Part shown: positions 9,791 to 17,835 of the stretch, piece after piece | Layout: the number at the start of each line of letters is the position of its first letter | How positions within the stretch are numbered: the stretch's first letter is position 1 | Assembly (NCBI GenBank): GCA_963575745.1 | Contig: CAUYUJ010003028.1 | Location: 1-30,000, forward strand | DNA length: 30,000 nucleotides | DNA from: Prorocentrum cordatum | Lineage: Eukaryota > Sar > Dinophyceae > Prorocentrales > Prorocentraceae | Reading direction: 5' to 3' | The notes under the pieces: generated by a model | What the model saw: only the letters and a program-made list of their open reading frames with translations | Told to the model about the DNA's origin: nothing | Databases searched by the model: none | Position numbers and translations under genes: made by a program

Positions 9791-10387
9791 CGCGGCCATG
9801 GCCCCGCGCGGCGCCCTGGGACTCACGCTAGCGAGGGCATCTGATGGCATGTGAAACGGAAAAGGGGGCACGAGTGCCGACGCGGCGGGCACGTGGCGAC
9901 CGCGGCGCGCCGCGAGCGAAGATCCGCGAGCGGGATGCTCGAGTGCATGTCGTACGCATCGCGATGGGCGCCCGCAAATGTTGCGGACACGGTGGGCGCA
10001 GTTGCTCTGCAACGTCTGGCATCCAAGCTCGCGGCCGAGGGCGCGACGCCCCCCTCCTACATTTCCGAGTTCTCGGAAGGGGGAGGCGAAAGAAATGCCC
10101 CCATGCCTCCGTGAGTGTTCGGCACTCTTTACCGGGGCACTTGTCGCGCGCGCACGGGGAATGGTCCATGATAAAGCGAAGCGACCGCGGGAGAACGCGG
10201 CGGAAGCGTTATCCCAGGTTGCGCGCACGGCGCCACCTTACCTACCGAGGTAGGGGGCCTCCTGGCCGCCGCGCGGAGCCCGCGGTTGCAAAGGCGGCGG
10301 ATGTAATAATCGAGGAGGCCGCCAAGCGCCCGGCGCCGGCGGGCTTGCGGGCGACGCGCCGGCCTGGCGCGGCATTGACCACTCAAT
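9791..10387 (+). other. Linker between RNase H and YR
   Basis: No domain is recognised. Stops close the RNase H frame at 9829-9831, and several short frames follow, such as ATPPSYISEFSEGGGE near 10050-10090. I looked for DPPY/NPPY-like methyltransferase motifs and saw none. This is either an inter-ORF spacer or the decayed N-terminal part of the YR ORF. Confidence 0.4.
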
Positions 10388-12146
10388 ATGCTCTTGCGTT
10401 ACTTTCGGCGGCGCGGCGGGCACAGCAGGCACCGCGTCACGGCGCCGCGGGCCCCGTGCGCCGCGTTCGGCGCAGAGGTGCCAGTGCCGTCGCTACTGGC
10501 AGAGGCAATCCGCCAGTTGACGAAGCTCCAAACGCCGCCCGTAATATTCGAATGCGAAGGCGGGAAAATGCACGGGGTGCGCGCAAGATTTGTCATCCGC
10601 GCGCGATGGTTGCCAGGCGCACCTCGTCGGCGTGCCGAAGAGTTGCGGCTGTCGGGAACAGAGCTGGAGCGCATGCGCCGCATCCAGATGGCCGCGCTGT
10701 TGGGGGAGTTCCACGCGTGCGAGCTCCCGGCGTCTCCGCATGCCTCAGCGATTGAATTATACGGCCAAGCGTGCGAACCGGCCGGGGCCTCACCCTGGCC
10801 GCCGCGCGCAATCACAAGGGACGTGATGGTGGCGCTCTGCCGCCGCCCGGGTATTCTGTCACACTATTTGCAAGGCATGCGATCTGTGCTGCATTTGCTC
10901 CGCGCAGACACGGGGGCCCTGGCGGATGCGCGGACCCTAGTGTTCGGCGCCCGGAAGGTGTGGCCACCGCGCGCGCCGCCTAGAAGCTCCGTGAATCCGT
11001 CGGGAGGCGGAACCGCCGGGCGCGCAAAGGTTGCGCGCGCGCCGCGGCGGACAACGTCCGCGCGATGGCAGATTGGTTGCGCGAGGCGCGAGGCACGGCC
11101 GCGCGCCCACCGGGCGGCGGGCCGCGCGCGCCGACCGGCGCGCCCTGCGGTCGGCAGATTGAGCGCGGCGACATGGCCGACGCATTCGCCATCTGCTGGC
11201 AGTTTTGCTTGCGCTTCGGCTCCGAAGTGGTGGGGCTGAATGCGCCAGCACATAGCGTGAGTTCGCTCCACGAGGACGAAGGGAAGCACCAGGTGCAGGC
11301 GCAATTCCGCCGCCGTAAAGGCAAGGCGGCGCCAGGCCCGGCGAGCCGCTCGCGCGCGCGCGCCACGGGGTCGCGCCAGGGGCCCGCTTCGCGAAGGTCT
11401 GGAGGGCATGTGTGGTCCAGCTTCAGGGCAAGCGACTGTGCGCCGCATGCACCATTAGGCGCCAGGTTCGCCCCGGCGAACAGCTCCTGCCTGGCGTCAC
11501 CTACGTGGACGGGCTGGCTTGCGTCAGGCTCGCCGCTGCCCACCTGGGGTTCCGTCGCGCACTGGAGTGGGGGGCGCATTGCTATCGGCGCGGCCGCGCC
11601 GACCAGGCGGGGCCCCATATCCTGTCTGCCCGAGCTTGCACGGGGCCTGGGCCGCTCGCGCGTGAGGCACTCCGCACCGGGGGGCCGGCGGCGTTGTTTT
11701 TCGAAGGCGGCTGGAAGTCAGTGGCCGCGTTCGGGTACCGCGTAGGTGGTGGGCGCGGCCTCACTGCCTGGGCCGCGATGGGACGGTGCGTTATGAAGCG
11801 CAGGTACCCGGCAGCAAAGACGAGAGCCATGGTGCTAGCGGCCGAAGCGGAAACCGCGCACTCTGATTCCGACGAGGCGCCGCCCTGCAGGCATCGGGGT
11901 CGGGGCTCCGCGGCGGCGCTTGGCGTGCAGGGCGCGCCGATCGCCGCGGAAGCAGTGCAGGGGTCGCCTAGGCCGCGAGGGAAGCAGACCAAGCATCTGC
12001 AGTCTGCACGGTGCGCGCGCGGGCGTCGTCCCGCCGAGCATGCATCGGGTGACGTCGGCGAGGTTGCTCGGCTCCGCGACGCCGACTCGCGCCCCCACCA
12101 CCGCCAGGCCTGGGCCCGCGCCTGTCGACGGTTGTGCCCTGCGTAA
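10388..12146 (+). pseudogene. Tyrosine recombinase, frame-disrupted
   Basis: This would be the integrase of the element, a phage-integrase-fold recombinase. A long N-terminal part (10388-10980) includes ELERMRRIQMAALLGEFHA and PGILSHYLQGMRSVLHLL, plausible core-binding helices. The catalytic part follows in two other frames. FCLRFGSEVVGL has the box I Arg at 11212-11214, within the usual LR-x-x-E pattern. VQAQFRRRKGK may hold the beta-strand Lys. HCYRRGRADQ supplies the H-x-x-R of box II, with His at 11577-11579 and Arg at 11586-11588. FFEGGWKSVAAFGYR supplies the Trp (11712-11714) and the Tyr nucleophile (11736-11738). The frame ends at a TAA inside the first 123-bp repeat. Frame changes fall near 11000-11065 and 11390. 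All catalytic residues are readable, so decay appears to be mainly by indels. Confidence 0.86.
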
Positions 12147-12175
12147 GCGCGGTCCCAGCCCCGACGCGACTTCTC
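12053..12175 (+). repeat. 123-bp direct repeat, copy 1 (B1 candidate)
   Basis: Begins CGTCGGCGAGGTTGCTCGGC and ends GCGACTTCTC. It matches 12484-12606 over 123 positions with four substitutions and no indel, at an offset of 431. It overlaps the 3' end of the YR reading frame, as B1 does in PAT/Ngaro-type elements. High identity next to a decayed coding region is notable. Confidence 0.92.
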
Positions 12176-12483
12176 ATGGGCGCCCTGGGCAGCTCTTGGG
12201 CGCGGGGAAAAGTCGCGGCGGTGCGTTCGGCCCTTGCCATGCTACTCTTCTTGCTCATCCGATGCTGCGGGACGGCTAGTGTTGGCTGAGGCGAATCCCC
12301 CTCCTGCGCGCCCGCGGGCGCGTCCGCGGCGCAGGCTTTCGCGATTCGCGATTCGCCTGGCCGTCCCGCATTCAGGGATGCGTTTTCCCGCCCACCCGAC
12401 CCTGCTGCGCGAGCGTGGTGGTGTCGCGGTGGCTCCTGGGTGTGTCGAGGCTGGGCTGGCCCAGGGCTCGGCGGGGGGGGGGG
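12176..12483 (+). repeat. Inter-repeat segment (A2 candidate) with nested stems
   Basis: Lies between the two 123-bp repeats. GCGGGACGGC (12267-12276) pairs with GCCGTCCCGC (12360-12369). Inside this, AGGCGAATC (12289-12297) pairs with GATTCGCCT (12350-12358). Further in, CCTGCGC (12303-12309) pairs with GCGCAGG (12329-12335). These give a nested cruciform-capable structure of about 103 bases. A poly-G run ends the segment. I infer a role in circular-junction or template-switch steps only by analogy with YR retroelements. Confidence 0.65.
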
Positions 12484-12606
12484 CGTCGGCGAGGTTGCTC
12501 GGCTCCGCGACGCCGACTCGCGCTCCCACCACCGCCGGGCCTGGGCCCGCGCCTGTCGACGGTTGTGCCCTGCGTAAGCGCGGGCCCAGCCTCGACGCGA
12601 CTTCTC
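12484..12606 (+). repeat. 123-bp direct repeat, copy 2 (B2 candidate)
   Basis: Second copy of the repeat described at 12053-12175, differing at four positions. If the element is of the split-direct-repeat type, its 3' end is at or very near 12606. Confidence 0.9.
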
Positions 12607-12884
12607 GGGGCGTTTATGGCCGACACCCTGCCGAATGGAGAAGTGCTCCGTTGGATCTTTCTCGGGCGCATCACGCGCAGCGCGTTCGCCTCAGGGGCAT
12701 TTTAGCCCGGAGCCTTCGCCGAAGATCATGTTGCGGCGAATGCAAACTTGACAGTAGCGACTCCGCAGGCTGCTGGACGGGGTGCACTGCCGGGCTCCTC
12801 TCCGCGATGCGTTGGCGGTGGGGGCTCGAGGCGAGCCCCCACTGAGCCCGCCTCTCCTCGGAGATCTTCTGGCCCGGATCAATC
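12607..12884. other. Spacer with a perfect hairpin
   Basis: Unassigned DNA downstream of the retroelement. A perfect inverted repeat GTGGGGGCTCG / CGAGCCCCCAC with a 3-base loop occupies 12818-12842. No gene is recognised. Confidence 0.55.
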
Positions 12885-13310
12885 CAGACCCGGGTCAGCA
12901 GGAAACCAGAAACTGCAATGCAAGAAAAAAAACTGCAACGCAGATCTTCGCAAACCCGGGTCGGCCAATATGTGCGGCCGCCTCGCGGCCACGAGCGGCT
13001 CGCTAACCCGGGTCAGCCAGAGGGGGTCTTCGGGTCTTCGCAGGATCCTGCAGGATCCGGCGCCGTGGCTGAACCCCCGGCTGCAGTGACCCCCGTCTCG
13101 AGGCTCCCGATCTCCCTGACGCTGCCGCTCTCCGGCGGTCGCTGCGGCCGATCTGGACACTTCCCGGAACGCTCTCGGGCGAGGCACAGCTGCTGGCGAA
13201 TATGCCGAGACTGGACAACGCCCGATATCCGACGAGGACGCCCGGAAACCCAAAACCTCGAACCTCTGAGCCTATCCCCCCCTGATCCCATCGCCCCCCC
13301 CTCACAGGAG
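12885..13310. repeat. ACCCGGGTC-spaced repeat and unassigned DNA
   Basis: The palindrome-containing word ACCCGGGTC recurs at about 12889, 12955 and 13008, roughly 53-66 bases apart, with weaker similarity between. The remaining part to 13310 is unassigned GC-rich DNA with GGATCCTGCAGGATCC-like short palindromes at about 13041-13060. Confidence 0.5.
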
Positions 13311-13525
13311 CAGTCAGAATCGAATCGGAAATCGGATCGAGTCGAACTGCCTCTCGGATTGGGCTGCAACTGCTCAGATTCGGACTCGGATGGGCCCGAC
13401 TGCGCCAGGATGCACAACAGCGCAGCGCATGCACTGAGCTGCACCGAACCAGAGCTAGCCAGCCAGAATCGATATCGAATCGGATTGATCTGATCGAAAT
13501 TGCCCCCCCTGCTGGGATCGGCGCG
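13311..13525 (-). repeat. Dispersed repeat family D2, copy 1
   Basis: The complement of this block aligns with 20527-20760. Shared landmarks are CTGCGCCAGG.TGCACA.CAGCG near 13398-13422 and TGATC.GATCGAAAT.G followed by a CCCCCCT...GGG end at 13486-13516. Density of GATCGA/TCGGAT/CGAATC words is high. The terminal word is a decayed form of CCCCCTACAGGGGG, which also ends the 14207-14470 element, so both may belong to one mobile family. Confidence 0.65.
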
Positions 13526-13918
13526 GCGGGTACTAAGGAGATAGGAGGATTATCAGTGAACGCTAAGGTTAGCTACCTCTGGCCTAACCTTGCTTATCAG
13601 TGGGTGTACACATGCCCCAGGTGGCTCAGGGTGATTAACGATACGGGCTCAGTGGACCCCGCCCACTTGACAAAATTAGCTAACCACCCTAAGCCAAGTG
13701 GGGCACTGCAACACATTCATAAACCAGGCAAGGCCAGATACCACCCACCTTGGCATCCACTGATAAGCCCACTACCCCTCAGCAACCCACGCGCCATCCT
13801 TGTCTTGCATCTTCGGGGAACCTCGTCTGCCCCGTCGCGCCGCGCCCCACGTCGAACCCGTGGCGAACCCGTGCCGAGCCCACATCGAAAATGTGGCGCA
13901 TCCGTGTGGCACCCGTGC
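13526..13918. other. Unassigned spacer with two weak hairpins
   Basis: A stem is possible between GCTTATCAGTGG (about 13592-13603) and CCACTGATAAGC (about 13758-13769). A second lies inside it, CGCCCACTTG (about 13661-13670) against CCAAGTGGGG (about 13693-13702). The composition is less GC-biased than flanking DNA. An open plus frame starts at 13556 but runs into the GAC array and shows no family. Confidence 0.5.
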
Positions 13919-13919
13919 C

Positions 13920-13972
<53 letters not shown>

Positions 13973-14012
13973 GCGACGACGGCGACGACGACGACGGCGA
14001 CAGCGACGACGG
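13919..14012. repeat. (GAC)n microsatellite
   Basis: GAC array, pure for about 45 bases and then interrupted by GAT/GGC. Poly-Asp, poly-Thr and poly-Val frames derive from it. Confidence 0.93.
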
Positions 14013-14206
14013 CGACGTGGCCCCCGAGCGGCGCGGGCCTTCCGCCGCGCCGCCGCGCCCTCGGGCGGCGCGGCCGCGGCAGGGCGCCGCCGCGCCCCCC
14101 GCGCCGCGGCCCCGGGCGCCGCGGCGGCCTCGGGGGCGGGGGGGGGGCCCGGGGGCGGGCGGCGGCCACGCCGGCGGCCGGCAGACGAGCGCGCTCCCGC
14201 TGCTCT
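14013..14206. other. Extremely GC-rich block
   Basis: Near-pure G+C with CGCCGCG and GGGGGCGGGG runs, similar in character to 641-850. No gene. Confidence 0.55.
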
Positions 14207-14470
14207 GAAGTCGGGCCCGTCCCCCTACAGGGGGGGGAGCTTCGACGACAAGTGAAGAAAAAGACCCGAAGAATGCCCCAGAAAGGTCGAAAAATATTCA
14301 AAAAATAGTCCCCAGGCTACTTTTGGATTGTTTTTGGTTTTTTTTCGGGGGTAGTTTTCATTCTTCGTCGAAAATCGCCAGCGTTCATGCCCACGCACCG
14401 CTTGGTGTATGGTTTGTCAGTCAGTCAGTCAGTCGAAAATCCCCCTGTAGGGGGGGGACAGGCCCGACTT
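14207..14470. mobile_element. Short terminal-inverted-repeat element
   Basis: Left end AAGTCGGGCCCGTCCCCC then TACAGGGGGG (14208-14237) is the inverted partner of the right end (14439-14470), apart from one substitution and length differences in the C/G run. The interior is about 200 bases, T-rich on the plus strand in its centre, contains (CAGT)n at 14418-14432 and has no ORF. CTGCTCTG occurs just outside the left end (14200-14207) and four bases outside the right end (14475-14482), a possible imperfect target duplication. This is MITE-like in size; the superfamily is not identifiable. Confidence 0.65.
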
Positions 14471-14660
14471 AACACTGCTCTGCTCCGCGTCTCTTGGTAA
14501 GCGTCGTTTCCCCCGCCGACGGCCCCACATCCGCCCCCGTCGCGGGCAGCCGCCGCGCGCAGAAGGCGCTCCGATCCCGTTGCGGCGCGACGAGGAGGGG
14601 AGGTTGACCCCCGTCGGGGGGGTGCCCCCCCACGCTGGTTCAGAACCCCAACAGTAAGGG
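14471..14660. other. Unassigned spacer
   Basis: GC-rich DNA between two inverted-repeat elements. I see no gene or repeat partner. Confidence 0.4.
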
Positions 14661-14822
14661 AACGAACAATGACCTAAACATGAAAACTCGGAGGTCCGCC
14701 CAGATTTCTCGGATCCGCGCTGGACCCACCTGGCGCGCTTCGCGCGGGAGGGAGAGCGGTCCAGCGCCGATCCGAGAAATCCGCGCGGCCTCCGAGTGTT
14801 TATGTTTATGCCATTGTTCGTT
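14661..14822. mobile_element. Fold-back element with 65-bp arms
   Basis: The left arm starts AACGAACAATGACCTAAACA and runs to TGGACC at 14726. The right arm (14758-14822) is its reverse complement with a few mismatches and ends CCATTGTTCGTT. The 31-base loop contains a smaller stem GCGCG-CTT-CGCGC. Arms of this length with no coding content suggest a fold-back MITE or a structured RNA. No target duplication is obvious. Confidence 0.8.
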
Positions 14823-15217
14823 TTCCTAGACAAGCGCGCTCCACTCTGTACACACTCTGTCGCGGAAGAGCGCGACGCATGGCAGCCAAGCGCTGACGCC
14901 GTGGCAGCTGTCCCCACGGGGGCGCCACGCTTACGTACCTCCTGCTCTCACCCCCTCCACTGCTCGCAAAGTGATCCACTATTCGCAAGGCTATCCACTC
15001 GCAAAGGCCTGGATCCGCCGCGTGGGACTTACAGTCCCTTGCACGAGGCGAGCATGTGTTTCTCGGACGTTTGCGAGTAGGCACTTGGCGAGTGGTGGAA
15101 CGCGCTTGGTTAGCGAAGAGAGCGGCAGTGAGCCCACGGGAACGAGGTTCGAGGAGAGCGTCTTGATGTTTAGCGGCAACGGCTGTAGTCAGCCCCGGCC
15201 GCCCCCCCTCCCCACAC
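14823..15217. other. Unassigned spacer
   Basis: Mixed sequence with no recognised gene. A weak repeat of GCAAGGCTATCC / GCAAAGGCCTGGATCC words occurs near 14985-15015. Open frames on both strands are short and unrecognised. Confidence 0.4.
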
Positions 15218-15345
15218 CCCCGGGTAACGTCACGAGTCGTGCTGACCTCCGAGTTGCCTTTGGGTATTCCTAGACATTCCCAGTCGGCGCCAACGTGAAA
15301 CGTGACGTTACCAGCCTCCCGCCCTCCTGCCCACCCCCCCACAGT
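15218..15345 (+). repeat. Dispersed repeat family D3, copy 1, with inverted repeat
   Basis: A perfect 12-base inverted repeat GGTAACGTCACG / CGTGACGTTACC brackets 15226-15312. The right-hand half (TTGGGTATTCCTAG at 15260, then CCCAGTCGGCGCC, then CGTGACGTTACCAGCC and a C-rich tail) is shared with 17310-17395 in the same orientation. Confidence 0.7.
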
Positions 15346-15489
15346 GCAACGCACTGTGCAAACCCCGCATGAACAAAGGCCCTCCTTCGTCGGACCCCCG
15401 CGGTTTTCCAGCCTCGAGGTGCTCTCCAGAAGCTACGCCTCGACGAGGGCGTTCCAGGGATGCCAGAATCGTGCCGAATGGCCAAAAGA
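15346..15489. other. Unassigned spacer
   Basis: No gene, repeat or RNA recognised. Confidence 0.4.
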
Positions 15490-15549
15490 GGAGGAGGAGG
15501 AGGAGGAGGAGGAGGAGGAGGAGGAGGAGGAGGAGGAGGAGGAGGGGGA
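15490..15549. repeat. (GGA)n polypurine tract
   Basis: About 60 bases of pure GAG/GGA triplets, polypurine on the plus strand, opposite in polarity to the tracts at 0.85-4.75 kb. Confidence 0.93.
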
Positions 15550-15768
15550 GAGAGCCCTGTGTTGGCCCAAAACCACCAAATGTCCGAGAGGGGGCGAGCC
15601 CTCTCAAGGACTCGGACGGCCTCGGGCCTTCCGGGAAAGGTTCTAAAAGCCTTCTGCGGCTTCTGACAAAAACGCGAGCAAGGCCTTCTGACAAGCCCCG
15701 CCGCCTTCTGAAAAGGCCTGCCCCTTCCCCTCGGCCATGCCGGCGTTCAGAGGGCGGCGACCAGGGCT
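15550..15768. repeat. CCTTCTGA-rich segment
   Basis: The word GCCTTCTGA or GGCTTCTGACAA recurs about four times at 15650-15720, together with AAGGCC words. It resembles the CTTCTAAGAAG words of the fold-back element at 20796-20953. No gene. Confidence 0.5.
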
Positions 15769-16265
15769 GCGATCACAACGAACGACGACGACGACGACAA
15801 CGACCAGGACGACGACGACGACGACGGCGGCGACGACAACGACCACGACCACAGCGACGACCACCGCGGCGACGATCGATATCGACAAACGATCGCGGCG
15901 GCGAACGTGGAGACGACGATCACGACGGCGCCGACGGTGGTGGCAATCACGGTGACAATCGATAGCGATGACGAGCACGACGGCGATCACGGCGACAACG
16001 ATCACGACGACAACCACGTGATCCCCGTCGCCGTGGTCGCGATCGTGATCAGGGTCGTCGTTGTCGCCGCTCGTTGTCATCCCCGCCCCCGTGACCGACG
16101 TCGCCGTGATCGTCCTCGTCGTCTTCGACGTCGTGGTTGTCGTCGCCGTCATCGCCCTTGTCGTCGTAGGCAACATATTGTTATCGTGATCGTCGCCGTC
16201 GCCGCCTCCCACGTGGTCGCCGCCGTCGCCGTCGCGGTCGTCGCTGTCGTCCTCCAGGCCCCCGG
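15769..16265. repeat. Quasi-palindromic ACG/CGT triplet block
   Basis: The left half (15775-16012) is rich in ACGACG/GACGAC triplets and the right half (16020-16260) in CGTCGTC/CGTCGCC. The switch occurs at CCACGTG near 16014-16020. GATCACG.CGACAACGATCACG on the left and CGATCGTGATC...CGTCGTTGTCG on the right are near-complements. Poly-Thr, poly-Asp and poly-Val frames are by-products. Confidence 0.8.
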
Positions 16266-16394
16266 GAAGTGACGTCGCGCATCGCGCGCCCCACGATGCG
16301 CGGCGCGCGGATACCTTCAGCCACCCGGGAACACGGGGTGCGTCTCGGGAGCCCAGGCCGCGAGGCGCGAACCTTGGGGGCGGCCGCGAGGGGA
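16266..16394. other. Unassigned spacer
   Basis: Short GC-rich stretch with no gene or repeat recognised. Confidence 0.4.
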
Positions 16395-16550
16395 GCGTCC
16401 AAAAAGGGGGGCGCAACCTATAGCCGGCGGCATGTGCGCGGCCCCGGGGCGGGGGCTAGGAGCGCAATGAAAGAAAAAGAGGCGCCATGAAATCTGAGGA
16501 AATATCATGGCCCACGCCACGATACCCACCCCCCTAGTCATCACCCCCCT
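16395..16550 (+). repeat. Dispersed repeat family D1, copy 2
   Basis: Second copy of the 1692-1849 repeat, same orientation and order of landmarks. The internal inverted repeat is weaker here (TCATGGC / GCCACGA). Divergence is visible by eye but alignment is nearly gap-free. Confidence 0.75.
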
Positions 16551-16599
16551 GAAAACACCAGTTCCCTTGCTCTGTGCGGGCCCCCCGTGCGGGAGGGCC

Positions 16600-16781
16600 T
16601 CATGTTCCTCCTCCCCTTCCTCGCCGCCGCCCCCGCCGTCGCAAGTGGCCAGGGCCCCCGCCGTCGCCGCCGTCGTTCCTCCTCGCCCTCGCCGCCGCGT
16701 TCCTCGCGACACCCTCACCTGCCTCCCTCGTTCCCCTTCGCGCGTCCTCGCCCTCGTCTTCGCCCTCTTCCTCGCCGTCGC

Positions 16782-16812
<31 letters not shown>

Positions 16813-16862
16813 CTCGCCATCGCCCCCACTCCCCTCGCTGTCGCCCTCCACCCTGCGGGGCG
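16600..16862. repeat. CGCCCT/CGCCGT hexamer-type array
   Basis: Interrupted CGCCGCC/CGTCCTC sequence sharpening into a pure CGCCCT array at about 16780-16820. The plus strand is pyrimidine-biased. Overlapping Ser/Pro-, Arg- and Leu/Ala-rich frames stay open because of composition. Confidence 0.8.
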
Positions 16863-17309
16863 AGGGGCCCGCTCCCCCTCCCTGCCATATGCCATATCCC
16901 TCTCCCGCCGAAGCCAGCCAATCCCCCGCCGCACCCGGGGGGGGGGGGGGGGCAAAAGGCAACCATGCACCGCCAGGGTCGCACTGTGGGCGGGAGGCCC
17001 CCATCGTGGCAGACCGCGACGGGAGCCTCGGCTCCCGCGGCACGTCTCGAGCCAGAGCGGTCTGCCAGGGCCCAGGGGCCCCGAGGCCGGGCGAGGACGC
17101 CCCGTGCGGAGCGGAGCTGCAGCGGCCAGACCTCGGCGCTGCGCGCGCCCCCCGCGGGCACTTCGCCGCGCGCTTCCCGGCGCTCACGCGCTCCGAGGTC
17201 GCACGATGGGACGCGCTCTTGTTACAACTCGCGAAAAACGACCGTTACCAGGGATGCCCCCCCCTCCGCCCCGCCCACCTGGACGCGTCGCTGTTCGCGC
17301 CGGCGCCGC
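16863..17309. other. Unassigned spacer with unconvincing ORFs
   Basis: Contains a G-run (16940-16952). Around 17150-17320 a plus frame reads HFAARFPALTRSEVARWDAL, somewhat protein-like, ending at a TAG at 17321-17323. It belongs to a longer frame that begins in the hexamer array. I recognise no family. It could be part of a decayed coding repeat. Confidence 0.35.
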
Positions 17310-17395
17310 TTGGGAATTGCTAGGAGCGGCAAAATCCCAGGCGGCGCCGGCGCGAATCGTGACGTTACCAGCCCCCCCCCACCCCCCTCCCCCCC
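17310..17395 (+). repeat. Dispersed repeat family D3, copy 2
   Basis: Shares TTGGGAATTGCTAG, CCCAG.CGGCGCC, CGTGACGTTACCAGCC and the C-rich tail with 15260-15345. The left half of the inverted repeat seen in copy 1 is absent. Confidence 0.68.
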
Positions 17396-17539
17396 GGAAC
17401 GCGAGCCTATGCGAGTCCGACCGTGGCGGCCAAGGACGGCCACGGCGTCTGATCTACTTCTGACGACTGACAAGACTTGCACCGGGTCAAACCCTCGACT
17501 AAGGTACAAACACACAATATCCGAACACAACATTGGAAG

Positions 17540-17835
17540 GTTTTGGAAGGCCAGGAAATCTCAAACCAAATCTTGCCGCGAGAAAATACCCAAACAAATC
17601 TCCAACGGAATCTCCCGAAAAATCTCGCCCGCGCAAAATCTCCCCGATAATCTTCCGAAAAAGTCCAGAGGAATATCGCCGCCGCTAAATCCTAAAAGAA
17701 ATTTCAAACGAAATCACGCCGCTGCAAATTCCCCGACAAATTCTCAAATAGAATCTCGCCACTTGTAAACCCCCAACACAATCTCACATGAAATACTGGG
17801 CGGCCAAAACCTCAAACGAAAAATCCCCGAAGAAC
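17540..17835. repeat. Degenerate ~40-bp tandem repeat
   Basis: Around six or seven copies of a unit resembling GAAATCTCGCCGCTGCAAAT plus CCCCGACAAATTCTCAAA, clearest at 17676-17800 with spacing of 39-41 bases. It is A-rich relative to its neighbours. Confidence 0.7.

Larger units (their letters stand above)
5165..12606 (+). mobile_element. Degenerate DIRS/PAT/Ngaro-type YR retroelement
   Basis: A plus-strand retroelement with recognisable reverse transcriptase, RNase H and tyrosine recombinase, in that order, and a 3' pair of direct repeats. The YR in place of a DDE integrase separates it from Ty3, Ty1 and LINE elements. Known YR retroelements of the PAT/Ngaro type carry split direct repeats (A1, ORFs, B1, A2, B2). 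The two 123-bp repeats at 12053-12175 and 12484-12606 match the B1/B2 position, with 12176-12483 as the A2 candidate. I could not find an A1 copy upstream. I also saw no methyltransferase motif as in DIRS1 proper. Frame changes in every domain point to an inactive copy; spliced introns are the main alternative for some of them. Outer limits are uncertain, especially the 5' one. Confidence 0.8.

Noticed and set aside
9791-10387. DIRS-type methyltransferase between RNase H and YR
   Set aside because: No DPPY/NPPY-like motif or AdoMet-binding pattern was seen in any plus frame.
12818-12842. Bacterial-type terminator hairpin
   Set aside because: No T-run follows and nothing else suggests a bacterial genome.
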